This document shows, piece by piece, positions 18,001 to 27,041 of a stretch of DNA of 64,000 bases. Under the pieces are notes generated by a model. It was not told the origin of the DNA. It ran no database searches and saw nothing but the letters and a program-made list of their open reading frames with translations. Origin of the DNA: Microbacterium sp. LWH7-1.2 (lineage in GTDB: Bacteria > Actinomycetota > Actinomycetes > Actinomycetales > Microbacteriaceae); NCBI RefSeq assembly GCF_038397755.1, contig NZ_CP151637.1, forward strand, positions 2,604,001-2,668,000, written 5' to 3'. Numbering within the stretch: position 1 is the stretch's first letter; each line of letters starts with the position of its first letter. A program made the translations under genes and the position numbers.

Positions 18001-21000
18001 GCCTCGGTAGACGCGGTACTCGAGCACACGGGTGTTGTCGGCCGACGCCGTCCACGACACGTCCACCCCACCGGAGCCGTGCGTCGCAGCGACGCCGGAC
18101 GGCGCGCTCGGCGGGGCGACATCCTGCACCCCGAGCGCATAGTGCCGCGCGATCTCGTTGGCGCTCAAGCCACCGCTGTAGAGCGAGAACTCGTCGAGCG
18201 TCCCGCGGAAGTAGGAGTTCAACGTCGCGGACGGCCAGCTGGTGAGGTTGCCTCCGCCGATCCGCCAGTAGCCGTTGGAGGTCTCCGCCCCGGTGACGGT
18301 GCTCTGAGCCACCAGCGCGCCGTCGACGTAGAGCTTGCGGCCGGAGGAATCCAGCACCCCGACCGCCTGGTGCCAGTTGCCGTCGGCATAGCCCAGCGGG
18401 CTGGTCACGACCACGTTGCTGGAACCGACCCGCGAGCCGAAGACGAGATTGCCGCCCGACGTCATGTACAGGTGCTTGTCGTAGCTCGTGCCATTGCCGA
18501 TCTGTGCGTTCTCGAACCCGAACAGCTTGCCGCCGGGGGTCGTGGTGTTGAACCAGATCTCACCCGTCATCGCCGCCGTGGGGGTGAGCGAGGCCTGCGT
18601 CGCGACGGTGCCCAGGATGGTGCCGGGGGTCGTCACCGCCGTGTTGCCGGGGATGATGCCGGTCTGGCCCTTGGTGACGCCGGTCCGATACGCGCCGGGG
18701 TACGTCGCGAAGCGCGCGGCGTCGGCCGCGGTGGTGCCGGATGCCTCACCGAGGCGCCAGTAGAGCGTCGGATCGGCAGCGAAGACGCGGGTCCCGTACG
18801 CGTCGGCGGGCGCCTGGTTCAGGCCGAGGTCTCGACCCGCCGCCTGATAGTGGTCGGCCACGGCGCCGGCGGTGAGCGCGGTCGGGTAGACGGCCGTCTC
18901 GTCGATCGTGCCGGCGAAGAAGTTGCTCGTCGGGCGGCTCGGCCAGCCGGAGAGGTTGTCACCGCCGACGTGCCACACGCCCCAGTACGCCTGAGCCACG
19001 GCGTTCGTGTTCTGCGCCACGCGGACGCCGTCGACGTAGAGCGCCATGCCGCCGGCACCCTGCGTGCCCACCACGTGATGCCACGACCCGTCGTTCAGAG
19101 CGGTGGGCGAGGTCAGCGTGACGGTCGAGCCCGTATAGGCGCCGAAGAGCACACGACCCGTGTTGGTCATGTACAGGTGCCGGTCGTAGCTGCCGCTGAG
19201 GACCGTCGCACCGTTGTCGGTGCGCGGGCGCCCGCTTCCGAATCCGACGATCTTCCCCCCGCGGGTGGTCGTCGTCTTGATCCACGTCTCGACGCTGTAG
19301 GTCGTCGGCGCCGGGGCCAGACCCTCGTGCCAGACGTAGTCGTCGGCACCGTCGAAGGCGAGCGATCCACTGGGGTCGCTCGCGACGGGGGTGTCGACCG
19401 AGCCGGCCGTGCCGTTCTCGAGGACGCCGGCTTGGCGGCTGGTGTTCGTGGCAGACGCGGAGGCGTCCTGCAGCCACGAGGCCGCAGCATCCCCACGCCA
19501 GAAGATGGCCGGGGCGCTCGCGCGGACGGATGCTGCGTAATCAGCGACCGACGCGACCGCCGTCGCCGTCGCCACCTGCGAGAGAACGGAGGTGTTGCTG
19601 CCATCCGTCGCGCGGACGCGGTAGGTGTACGTCTCCCCCGCGACCACCCCGGTGTCCACGAACGTCACCTGCGGACGGTTCCACCAGACGGACGAGGCCG
19701 TGCCGCTCCAGATCGGGCTGGACGAGTTGTTGCGGAACACCTGATAGGTCAGCTGGGAGTCGTCGTCGTCGAGCGAGGTCCGGATCCGGACGTCGATGGA
19801 GCCGCTGCTCTGTGCCACCGCAGCCACGGCCGGAGCCGGCGGGTTGCCGGTGTCGGTGGTCCCGAAGCGCGTGAGGTGGTCTTGAGCCACGCCGTTGATC
19901 GTCGTGAAGTCACCGCCGCTCCACATGTACCGCTGGCCGTTGGACTTGCCGGTCGCGATGACCAGTACGCGTGGCCCGATCCCCTCACCGATCCCGTCGT
20001 TGGACTTGGGGTCCCAGGCGAAATGCGATCCGTCGACGGTGCTCTGCGCCAGGAAGTAGTGGCGCATGCCGTCCTGCTGGAAGTGCATCTCGTCGCAGTT
20101 GTGGCCGTGGCTCACCGAGTAGAGGGTCGTCTGGTCCTGCAGCGTCATCTGGGTGGCACCGAGACAGGTATCGCGCCACAGCTGGTCGCCCGTGGCCCAC
20201 GAGAACGCCGCCCGCCCGTCGAAGACCCCGCCGCCGGTGCCCTCGTTGGAGATGTAGAACTTGCCGTCGTCTGCGCTGAAGATGTGCTTGGTCACCGATG
20301 TGTTCGCGATGAACCCGGACGGGTAGGTGCGGATGTTCGCACCCGTGACCGCGTCGACGATGGCGATCGAGTGCGAGTACGCACCGTTGACGCTGAAGAA
20401 GTCCCCGCCGATCGCGACCTTCGTGCCGTCCGGCGAGACGCCGATGCCGCGTCCGATGTCGTCGACGTTCGCCGTCCAGGGAAGCAGCGCGCCGGTCGTC
20501 ACGTCGACAGCGGCGAAGCGCTGGCGCGACTCGCCGCCCACGGTGAGGAACATCCCGCCGAAGTACATCGTCGTCCCCTTCACCGCGATCGTCTGCACGA
20601 TCGAGGAGATGCTGGGGAGTCGCAGCCCCGTCACGGTGCACGTGCGCACGTCGATCTGGGCGATGCGGCCGGTGGAGACGCCGCCGACGTTCGAGAAGTT
20701 GCCGCCGATGTAGACGCTGTTGCCGTCGGGTGCCGTCGTGGCGGCGTAGATCGCCGGTGTCCCGCCGACCAGCGAAAGGCTCAGCTGGCAGCTGTCGGGG
20801 TTGCCCGTCTCGGCGTCGAGGATCGCAAGCCCGTTCGCGGTGATCGGCGAGCCGGATCCTCCTTCAGGCGGACGCAGCTCGCTGAACGTCCCCCCGGCCA
20901 CGACCTTGCCGGCCGATTGCGCGAGCGCGTACACCGTCCCGTTGGTCTGCCACGTGGGTAGTTCGTCGGCGGTGAAGCCGACGCCTGGCGAGAGTGCCGA

Positions 21001-21084
21001 GGCTCGATCGGACGGTGTGACGACCACGAGACCGACGACGAGTGCCAACGATGCGACGACACCCACCCAGATACGTGAGACCAC
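15067..21084 (-). CDS. Giant secreted LamG/FN3/DNRLRE protein
   Basis: 2005 residues, GTG start at 21084 behind GGGGAG. A signal peptide (about 1-31, ending near ASALS) is followed by a beta-propeller-like region (about 35-440) with repeats such as VYIGGNFSNVGGVSTGR, VYALAQSAGKVVAGGTFSEL and VAIGGDFFSVNG. Next come an FN3-like segment (about 440-540), two LamG jellyrolls (about 545-740 and 785-975), three FN3 domains (about 990-1280), then DNRLRE (1286-1450), FN3, DNRLRE (1561-1730), FN3, DNRLRE (1836-2005). Each DNRLRE has the hallmark NQLSxR, WNNR and YRPxLxLTYTP blocks. No LPXTG or transmembrane anchor, so it is released or held non-covalently. Predicted to bind or coat glycan; no catalytic motif seen. 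Confidence 0.9.
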   Translation of the reverse strand: MVSRIWVGVVASLALVVGLVVVTPSDRASALSPGVGFTADELPTWQTNGTVYALAQSAGKVVAGGTFSELRPPEGGSGSPITANGLAILDAETGNPDSCQLSLSLVGGTPAIYAATTAPDGNSVYIGGNFSNVGGVSTGRIAQIDVRTCTVTGLRLPSISSIVQTIAVKGTTMYFGGMFLTVGGESRQRFAAVDVTTGALLPWTANVDDIGRGIGVSPDGTKVAIGGDFFSVNGAYSHSIAIVDAVTGANIRTYPSGFIANTSVTKHIFSADDGKFYISNEGTGGGVFDGRAAFSWATGDQLWRDTCLGATQMTLQDQTTLYSVSHGHNCDEMHFQQDGMRHYFLAQSTVDGSHFAWDPKSNDGIGEGIGPRVLVIATGKSNGQRYMWSGGDFTTINGVAQDHLTRFGTTDTGNPPAPAVAAVAQSSGSIDVRIRTSLDDDDSQLTYQVFRNNSSSPIWSGTASSVWWNRPQVTFVDTGVVAGETYTYRVRATDGSNTSVLSQVATATAVASVADYAASVRASAPAIFWRGDAAASWLQDASASATNTSRQAGVLENGTAGSVDTPVASDPSGSLAFDGADDYVWHEGLAPAPTTYSVETWIKTTTTRGGKIVGFGSGRPRTDNGATVLSGSYDRHLYMTNTGRVLFGAYTGSTVTLTSPTALNDGSWHHVVGTQGAGGMALYVDGVRVAQNTNAVAQAYWGVWHVGGDNLSGWPSRPTSNFFAGTIDETAVYPTALTAGAVADHYQAAGRDLGLNQAPADAYGTRVFAADPTLYWRLGEASGTTAADAARFATYPGAYRTGVTKGQTGIIPGNTAVTTPGTILGTVATQASLTPTAAMTGEIWFNTTTPGGKLFGFENAQIGNGTSYDKHLYMTSGGNLVFGSRVGSSNVVVTSPLGYADGNWHQAVGVLDSSGRKLYVDGALVAQSTVTGAETSNGYWRIGGGNLTSWPSATLNSYFRGTLDEFSLYSGGLSANEIARHYALGVQDVAPPSAPSGVAATHGSGGVDVSWTASADNTRVLEYRVYRGATGDFVADADSFLATTATTSYHEDSPALGTYYYRVIAVDGAENESAPSSAGQLDVTDIDPPTTPASAAATQVGADGVTVTWAPSADNVDVTEYAVYRGATSGFAIADGTLVGTVAGTSFSESGLSAGAKYYRVVARDAAGNASPPSHTAAVTIVPPDVTAPSTPGNFTATLSSGTNVTLSWDASTDDRGVSSYVLYRSLTAGFTPGAGNRIAEVTTPGHVDTGRAAGTWYYKVTAQDAAGNISAAASASVTVQPPSQAIEVTLTPTEDAMVAQSAPTTLYGSSNQLSARGTSGTIESFIRLQLPAAPAGTVLTSAVLAVRTSNDSTAATTDSPQFRLVTGAWSEDAVNWNNRPTTSASGVLGTLSGATALNTPYTVALGADGLSSFLGQTVTLRMSGTTADNVRVWSAEASSTGYRPSLRLTFTPVSGPDTQAPTVPAGLATSVANNADVTVTWSPSTDNVGVTGYSVYRGTTAGFTADAASKIADVTAPTYSDNGRTQGIWYYRVTARDAENNVSAASASTYATILANGGTPVEITVPITDDAMVAQSSPTTLYGTSNQLSSRGTGGTIESFLAVPLPAAPAGTALTGAVLSVRTSTDSTAASANAHDFRLMSGAWTEAAVNWNNRPQTTASGVLGSLTGAAALNTPYTVALSPEPFASALGQTVTLRMSSAGGDNVRLWSAEATSATYRPSVKLTFTPVAGPDTEAPSVPAGISASVVDNADVNLTWSASTDNTGVTGYTVYRGSAADFTADASSRLADVTTTSYADNGRPAGTWHYKVTARDAAGNVSAASAAATATITPPTVPPVVQTVVTSADTMVAASNPAGLYGTTNQLSSRFNTAIESFLSFALPAAPAGMQLTSVSLAVRTSTDTTAASADTHVFHLMSGTWDETTMTWNNRITQTASGAIGQLSGAAAVNTAYTATLSAADLAGLAGQTVTVRMSSTAGTDNVRIWSREATSAAYRPTLTLTYTAAP

Positions 21085-21583
21085 AGGTCACGCTCCCCAA
21101 TGCCCACGGTCGGGTCCGCGGGCCTCCCAGTAGCACCGTCGGGTTCCCAGTCGCGGGCTCGGACACTCTCCCCTGAGTGTGGCGCTCGGCATTCGGGACG
21201 ATGCTACGCACACTGTACATCGCGGTCCGCGCTTTGTCTCCTCAGGATTTGCTTGTCAGTGATCACGTGTGCTATGCGGCGACTATCCCTGGTGAGGCGG
21301 GTGAACGCCGCTCGCCCGAACGGCGTATTCCGCGGGACGCCGCCGCGATGTATGGTGTGCGCGAAGACATGCACCCCGCCGGCAGGCGGGGGCATGCCGG
21401 TCGATGAACCCGAAACCGTCGACCGGCGTACCCGACGATCGTCGTACCCGAAACCGGCGGTCGTCGTACCCGAGATCCACGGCGGACGTCGCCCGAGATC
21501 GAGGGGTGGGGACGGACGGCGCTTCAGAGCGCTCTCCGGGTGATGCGTTGCGACGAGGTGGTCGGGCGCGTCTGGGAGGACAG
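21085..21583. promoter_or_regulatory. 499-bp divergent control region
   Basis: No gene is supported here. It carries the leader of the minus-strand giant protein (a GACCCGACC...TTGGGGAGC block resembling the leader motifs at 11584 and 37998), an A+T-richer centre around 21190-21290 likely to hold promoters, a CCCGCC/GGCGGG hairpin near 21372-21390, and three GTACCCGA words at 21428, 21444 and 21466 before the glycosyltransferase. A GGTACCCGAAACC word also occurs upstream of the sugar transferase near 11562. The open frame from 21404 is continuous with the glycosyltransferase but has no family-like sequence before 21584. Confidence 0.4.
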
Positions 21584-22954
21584 ATGGCTGGGCGATCGAC
21601 CGGTGCGAAGCAGCGCCGAGCACCGCGCGTGCTGTTCATCGGCATCAACTACGCGCCCGAACCGACCGGCATCGCGCCGTACACGGCAGGCATGGCCCAG
21701 GCCCTCGCAGGGCGCGGATGGCACGTGGGTGCGATCACGACCCACCCGCATTACCCGTGGTGGAAGGTCCAGGACGGCTTCGGCGGCTGGAAGCGTGTGG
21801 AGCAGCAGGAAGGCGTCGACGTCACGCGTCTGAGCCACTACGTGCCACACCGCCACACCATGGTGGATCGAGCGCTGTCGGAGGTGACCTTCGGCGTGAG
21901 AGCAGACCTCTCCTCTTGGCGGCATCCGGACGCCGTCGTCCTCGTCAGCCCGGCGATGATCTCCTCGCGGCTGGCCGCCGCCCGGGCCGCGCTCTCAGGG
22001 ATCCCGACGATCGTCTGGGTCCAGGACATCTACACGCTCGGCGCCCGTGAGACGGGCGCCGTGTCCCGTCGGGCGGAGACGATCGCGGCGCTGGAGCGCG
22101 GACTGGTGAGATCAGCCGACCGTGTCGTGGTGATCCACGACCGGTTCCGCCGTGTCCTCCGCGAGGAGCTCTCCGTCGATACTCCCGTCGACGTCGTGCG
22201 GAACTGGTCGCACGTGACGACCGACGATGCCGGGCGCGACCGCGCGCTGCGCCGAGAGCTCGGCTGGGGAGACGATGACGTCGTCGTCCTGCACGCCGGG
22301 AACATCGGCGCCAAGCAGGGGCTGGAGAACGTCGTCCTGGCGTCGCGCGAGGCCGAGCGCCGTGGATCCCGCGTGAGGTTCGTGCTCCTGGGCGATGGGA
22401 ACCAGCGTCCGGCACTCGAGGCCATGGGCGCGTGCTCGCGACTGCAGTTTCTCGATCCTCTGCCCGACGGCCTGTTCGAGCGCGCCCTCGCATCCGCCGA
22501 CATCCTTCTTGTCAACGAGCTTCCAGGGCTCACCGAGATGGCCGTCCCCAGCAAGCTGACGACGTACTTCGCGACCGGGCTTCCGGTGATCGCGGCCGTC
22601 GACTCGTCGAGCATCACGCACGATGAGATCTCGGCAGCAGGCGCCGGCCCCTGCGTTCCGGCCGGCGATCCGGTAGCGCTGGTCGATGCGGCGGAACGGT
22701 TGGCGGCGGACCCCGCCGCAGCGCGGATGTTCGGCGCGTCGTCGCGAACGTTCCGGGATCTTCATCTGGATGTCGGGGCAGCGGTCGCGGCCTTCGAGGG
22801 GAGTCTGACGAGGGCGATCGCCACCGGCCGTCGCGCGCCGTTCAGCGCGCTGGCCGATTCGATGGGCAGGGGACTGGGCACCGTCGCGCGCCGCGCATCG
22901 GCCGGCGCGGGTGGTGGCGATCGGCCTCTCACCGGCCGGCACCGCCACCCCTGA
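21584..22954 (+). CDS. Glycosyltransferase family 4 (WcaI-like)
   Basis: 456 residues from ATG 21584, which has a near-perfect GGGAGGA ribosome site. The GT-B fold begins VLFIGINYAPEPTGIAPYTAGMA (split N-terminal Rossmann motif) with YPWWKV and WVQDIY segments typical of WcaI/WbuB-type enzymes. The C-terminal nucleotide-sugar domain has VLHAGNIGAKQGLENVV and a VPSKLTTYFATGLPVIA motif. It transfers an activated sugar to a lipid-linked acceptor at the cytoplasmic membrane face. It is divergent from one giant LamG protein and convergent with the other. Donor and linkage are unknown. Confidence 0.92.
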   Translation: MAGRSTGAKQRRAPRVLFIGINYAPEPTGIAPYTAGMAQALAGRGWHVGAITTHPHYPWWKVQDGFGGWKRVEQQEGVDVTRLSHYVPHRHTMVDRALSEVTFGVRADLSSWRHPDAVVLVSPAMISSRLAAARAALSGIPTIVWVQDIYTLGARETGAVSRRAETIAALERGLVRSADRVVVIHDRFRRVLREELSVDTPVDVVRNWSHVTTDDAGRDRALRRELGWGDDDVVVLHAGNIGAKQGLENVVLASREAERRGSRVRFVLLGDGNQRPALEAMGACSRLQFLDPLPDGLFERALASADILLVNELPGLTEMAVPSKLTTYFATGLPVIAAVDSSSITHDEISAAGAGPCVPAGDPVALVDAAERLAADPAAARMFGASSRTFRDLHLDVGAAVAAFEGSLTRAIATGRRAPFSALADSMGRGLGTVARRASAGAGGGDRPLTGRHRHP

Positions 22955-22976
22955 GCGGGCCTGGGCTTTCCCCTTC

Positions 22977-23003
22977 CCGTCGGCGGGCGCACCCGCCCGA
23001 CGG
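22977..23003. terminator. Bidirectional terminator-like hairpin
   Basis: CCGTCGGCGGG (22977-22987) pairs with CCCGCCCGACGG (22992-23003), with a single bulged base and a 4-nt loop. It lies between the convergent glycosyltransferase stop (22954) and the giant-protein stop (23055). No clear T-tract on either strand. Confidence 0.5.
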
Positions 23004-23054
23004 CGGGACTCGCGGCTGACCGATCCGCTCGCCCCGCCATCGGGCTTTCGCGCG

Positions 23055-26000
23055 TCAGGGAGTCGTGTAGACGAGGGTGAGGGTGGGGCGATAGTCCGCT
23101 GCCGTCGCCTCCCTCGACCACAGCCGCACGTTGTCACTGCCCGCCGCACTCGACAACCGAAGCGTGACCGACGTACCGGCCAGCGGTGCGAGATCGCTCG
23201 GCGACAGCGTCGCGGTGTACGGCGTGTTGACGGCGGTCGCCCCCGTGAGCTGGCCCAGAACAGCGGCACTCACCGTGGTCGGACGGTTGTTCCAGGTGAT
23301 CGTGCTCTCCTGCCACGTACCGCTGCTCAGGCGGAACTCATGGATGTCGGTCGATCCGGCGGTCGGATCGGTCGACGTCCGCAGCGAGATCGTCGCCGAC
23401 GTGAGGACCTGCCCGGCCGGCGCGGCCGGGAGGTCGAACCGCAGGAAGGACTCGATCGTGGTGTTGAACCGCGAAGAGAGCTGGTTCGTCGTGCCGTAGG
23501 CGAACGTGGGGTTGACCGCCGCAGCCATCGAGTCCGCGCTCGTCACGATCGTCTGCGTCGTGGGCGGAGCCGGCGGACTGGTCACCACCGCGTTCGCCGC
23601 AGCCGAAGCCGCGCTCACGTTCGACGACGCGTCTGTCGCGGCCACCTTGTAGTACCAGGTGCCCTGTGGTCGGGCACTGTCGGTGAAGGTCGTCTGCATC
23701 GCATTGCCGATACGAGAAGCATCGTTCGCCGTGAAGCCCGCCGTTGTGCCCCGGTAGACGATGTAGCCGGTGACGCCGACGTTGTCGGTCGAGGCATTCC
23801 AGTTCAGTTCGACGTTGTTGCCGCCTTCGACGGTCGCCGTCAATCCCGTGGGCACACTCGGAGCGGTGTTGTCGGGAGCGACGATGACGACGGAGGCCGC
23901 GCTCGACGCGCCTGAGACATTCCCTGCGGCGTCGCGGGCGGTCACCTTGTAGTACCACGTGCCCTCGGAGAGCGGCTCGTCGTGATACGAGGTGCCGGCG
24001 ACGTTGGCCTGGATGAGGGTATCCGCGCTCGGCACGAAGCCCGCGTCCGAGCCTCGGTAGAGCGCGTAGCCCGTCACCCCTGCGTTGTCGGTCGAGGCCG
24101 TCCAGGAGACATCCGCCGCCTGGCCCGCCGCCACCGCGCTCACACCGGTCGGCGTGCTCGGCGGGACGCCGTCCACGACCGTCACGGCAGCGGAAGCCGC
24201 CGAGGCGACGCTCGCGTTGTTCGCACCGTCGAATGCCACGACCTTGTAGTAGAACGTGCCCGGAGGCGGAGCCACGTCTTCGAACGTCGTCCCGCTCGCC
24301 GTACCGCGGAGCGTGTCGGCGGCGGGAGTGAACCCGGCCGTCGTCCCACGGTAGACCCGATACCCCGCGACGCCGACGTTGTCGGTCGACGCGGACCACG
24401 CCACGTCCACGTTGGCACCGTCGAACGATGCCCCGACGCCCAAGGGCGGGGTCGGCGCGACAGTGTCGACGAATCCCGTTCCGACGTTGAAGTGGTTCTG
24501 GACCTGCTGCAGCGAGAGTGCCTGGTAGTACACCGCGGTCTCGTCCAGCTGCCCGTCGAAGTAGCGGTTCACGAGCGTGTTGCCCGCGGACGGGTAGCCG
24601 TTGAGACTGTCACCGCCGACGTGCCACGTGCCCGTGTACGTGCCGCTGCCGGTCGTGGCGTTCTGCGCCTGCAGCACCCCGTCGACGTACAGGCGCATGC
24701 CGCCGGCACCCTGCGTGCCGACCACGTGATGCCACTGCCCGTCGTTGAACGGCGTCAGGCTGCGCAGCGTCGTCGTGCCGAAGCCGGCGCGTACGCCGAA
24801 GCGGAGGAAACCGGTCCCGTTCTCCATGTACACGACGCGGTCGACGGTCCCGCTGGTGCGGTCCGTTCCGTTGTCCGAGCGGGGACGCCCGTTCGAGGAT
24901 CCGTAGTTCGCGAGCGCTCCGCCGGTGGTGGAGGTCGTGCGGAACCAGGTCTCGACCGAGTACACGGTGGGCCCGGGCGCGATGACGTCGTTCCAGATGT
25001 ACTGCGGCAGGCCGCTCGCCTGCGTGTCGGTGAAGGTCGCGCTCCGACTTGCGTCGTTCGGGATCGCACCGGCCGCATTGCGGTCGACGCCGTTCTGCGC
25101 CAGACCGTTGAGGCCCACGACCGTCTGACCGGCGCTGTCGATGATCCACTGCGCGTTCGTGGTGTCGTCGTAGCGGTAGTAGAGCCGCGGCTGATCCGCG
25201 ATGACGGTCGAGGCATAGACCGATCCCGTCGCCGAAGCTGTGGCCGTCACGGTCCCGGTCAGCGCGCTCTGGTTGTTCGCCCGGTCGATCGCCCGCACGC
25301 GATACGAGTAGCTCGTACCGGGTGAGACGTTCGTGTCGACGAACGTCGCCTGGTGGCGGTACCAGTGCTTCGACTGCGCGACGCCGGTCCAGACCGGGGT
25401 GGTGGTGTTGGTCCCCCGGTAGACCGCGTAGGTGATGTCGGAGTCATCCGGATCGTAGACGCCCCGGATGTTGACCTGGATCGCATTCGGCGTGATGGCG
25501 CGTGCCGCAACTGTCGGCACGGGCGGGGCGCCCGTGTCGGTGGGGCTGAAGCGCGTGAGGCCCTGCTGACTGGCGCCGTTGACGCGGGTGAACTCGCCAC
25601 CGACCCACAGATACGGCGTGCCGTTCGTCCCGGGTCCGATCGCGAGCGTGCGCGGGCCGATGCCTTCGCCCGTGCCGTCGTTCAGCTCTGGGAGCCAGCC
25701 GATGTGCAACTGGGTGGGATCAGCGGCGTGGGTCACGGACAGGAACGTGCGCCGGCCGTCCGGGAACATCCCCATCGCGCCGCAGTCGTGGTGGTGGTGC
25801 GCCTCGAACAGCAGCCCCTGGTAGGGCAGGATCGCCTGGAAGGCACCGGCGCAGTTGTCGCGCCAGGCTTGGCTGTAATCGGACCAGTTGTACGCGAGCG
25901 CGCCGTCGAATCCAGCGAAGCCTTCTTGCGCCACGAAGAACCGCGTGCCGTCGGAGCTGATCATCTTGGTGCGCGACGTGTTCCCGACGGTGTTCGCGGG

Positions 26001-26810
26001 CCACGTGCGCAGCACCGCCCCGGTCGTCGAGTCCACGACCGCGAAGCTGTGGGATGCCGATCCGTTGATGTCGAACCAGTCACCGCCGATCGCCAGCCGG
26101 GTGCCGTCCGGGGACAGCTGGAGCGCATCGCCGCGGGCATTCTTGCCGGGCACGACGGTGGTGCTGTAGAGCTCCTCTGTCGCTCCGGATGCGTTGGCGA
26201 CGAACGCTGTCTGCAGGGCGCCTGCGCGATTGACCTTCGCGAAGCTTCGCCTGGTCTGTCCGGCGACGGTCTGGAACACCCCGCCGAAGTAGACGGAGTC
26301 GTTCGAGGGCTCGATCTCGAGCACATAGTTGGAGATGCCGCTCACACGGAACGGCGTGACAGTGCAGGTCGCGACATTGATCTCGGCGAGCCGGCTCACC
26401 GCGACGCCGCCGACGCTCGTGAACTGTCCGCCGACGAAGACCGTGTTGCCGTCGGGTGCCGCCTTCACGGCGTACACCGCCGCGGTGCCGCCGCTGAAGG
26501 CGACCGGCAGCTGGCACGCGTCCGGCTCACCCGTCGCGGCGTTGAGGATGGCGAGGCTCGTCAGATTTCGCGCCGATCCCGACTGCCCTGCGCCGGGCCG
26601 GATCTGACTGAAGGTTCCGCCGACGACGGCCCTGCCGCGGGAGACGGCGACCTGCCAGACGACGCCGTTGGTCTGCCACGTGGGTAGCGCGTCGGCGCTG
26701 AACGGCAGATCAGGCGAGAGGGCTTCCGCCTCTTCCGCCGGTGGAAGAGCGATCATTCCGATGGCGAGCGCCGCAACAGCGGCGACGCTCGCGAAAAAGC
26801 GAGTACGCAC
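23055..26810 (-). CDS. Second secreted LamG/FN3/DNRLRE protein (paralogue)
   Basis: 1251 residues from the GTG at 26810 (MRTRFFASVAAVAALAIG, a good signal peptide); an upstream GTG at 26852 would add 14 residues before the charged start. Architecture: propeller-like region (about 30-430) with VFVGGQFTSVGGVAVSR and LAIGGDWFDING, an FN3-like segment, one LamG jellyroll (about 563-770), three FN3 domains (about 787-1083) and a single terminal DNRLRE (about 1085-1251). It matches the 2005-residue protein in order and wording (LPTWQTNG, SVETW, WHHVVGTQGAGGM) but lacks one LamG and two FN3-DNRLRE pairs, so the two arose by duplication. Secreted, no anchor, probably glycan-binding. Confidence 0.9.
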   Translation of the reverse strand: MRTRFFASVAAVAALAIGMIALPPAEEAEALSPDLPFSADALPTWQTNGVVWQVAVSRGRAVVGGTFSQIRPGAGQSGSARNLTSLAILNAATGEPDACQLPVAFSGGTAAVYAVKAAPDGNTVFVGGQFTSVGGVAVSRLAEINVATCTVTPFRVSGISNYVLEIEPSNDSVYFGGVFQTVAGQTRRSFAKVNRAGALQTAFVANASGATEELYSTTVVPGKNARGDALQLSPDGTRLAIGGDWFDINGSASHSFAVVDSTTGAVLRTWPANTVGNTSRTKMISSDGTRFFVAQEGFAGFDGALAYNWSDYSQAWRDNCAGAFQAILPYQGLLFEAHHHHDCGAMGMFPDGRRTFLSVTHAADPTQLHIGWLPELNDGTGEGIGPRTLAIGPGTNGTPYLWVGGEFTRVNGASQQGLTRFSPTDTGAPPVPTVAARAITPNAIQVNIRGVYDPDDSDITYAVYRGTNTTTPVWTGVAQSKHWYRHQATFVDTNVSPGTSYSYRVRAIDRANNQSALTGTVTATASATGSVYASTVIADQPRLYYRYDDTTNAQWIIDSAGQTVVGLNGLAQNGVDRNAAGAIPNDASRSATFTDTQASGLPQYIWNDVIAPGPTVYSVETWFRTTSTTGGALANYGSSNGRPRSDNGTDRTSGTVDRVVYMENGTGFLRFGVRAGFGTTTLRSLTPFNDGQWHHVVGTQGAGGMRLYVDGVLQAQNATTGSGTYTGTWHVGGDSLNGYPSAGNTLVNRYFDGQLDETAVYYQALSLQQVQNHFNVGTGFVDTVAPTPPLGVGASFDGANVDVAWSASTDNVGVAGYRVYRGTTAGFTPAADTLRGTASGTTFEDVAPPPGTFYYKVVAFDGANNASVASAASAAVTVVDGVPPSTPTGVSAVAAGQAADVSWTASTDNAGVTGYALYRGSDAGFVPSADTLIQANVAGTSYHDEPLSEGTWYYKVTARDAAGNVSGASSAASVVIVAPDNTAPSVPTGLTATVEGGNNVELNWNASTDNVGVTGYIVYRGTTAGFTANDASRIGNAMQTTFTDSARPQGTWYYKVAATDASSNVSAASAAANAVVTSPPAPPTTQTIVTSADSMAAAVNPTFAYGTTNQLSSRFNTTIESFLRFDLPAAPAGQVLTSATISLRTSTDPTAGSTDIHEFRLSSGTWQESTITWNNRPTTVSAAVLGQLTGATAVNTPYTATLSPSDLAPLAGTSVTLRLSSAAGSDNVRLWSREATAADYRPTLTLVYTTP

Positions 26811-27041
26811 GTGAAACCCCGTTCCCAGATATTTCGAGACCGGTCGTCGCACTTCCCCCGTGGATCACCGGTCGCCCACAGGCTCCCCGTCCGCGGGCAC
26901 ACGTGCTGTCGCTGCGCTTCGGCATCATCGTCGTCGGGTGCAACTTGCCAGTACGCTTGACGCGGAGTTTACACGACAGGGCGCCAGACGCCAGTGTGGA
27001 TTCGAACACTCGCACCACGAGGTGCGGGGGCATGGGGGGAC

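Noticed and set aside
17344..20961. Long open frame opposite the giant LamG gene, and similar frames elsewhere (for example minus strand 5258-7147).
   Set aside because: High-GC DNA keeps antisense frames open. These have Arg/Gly-rich, family-less translations and lie wholly on top of genes with clear domains.
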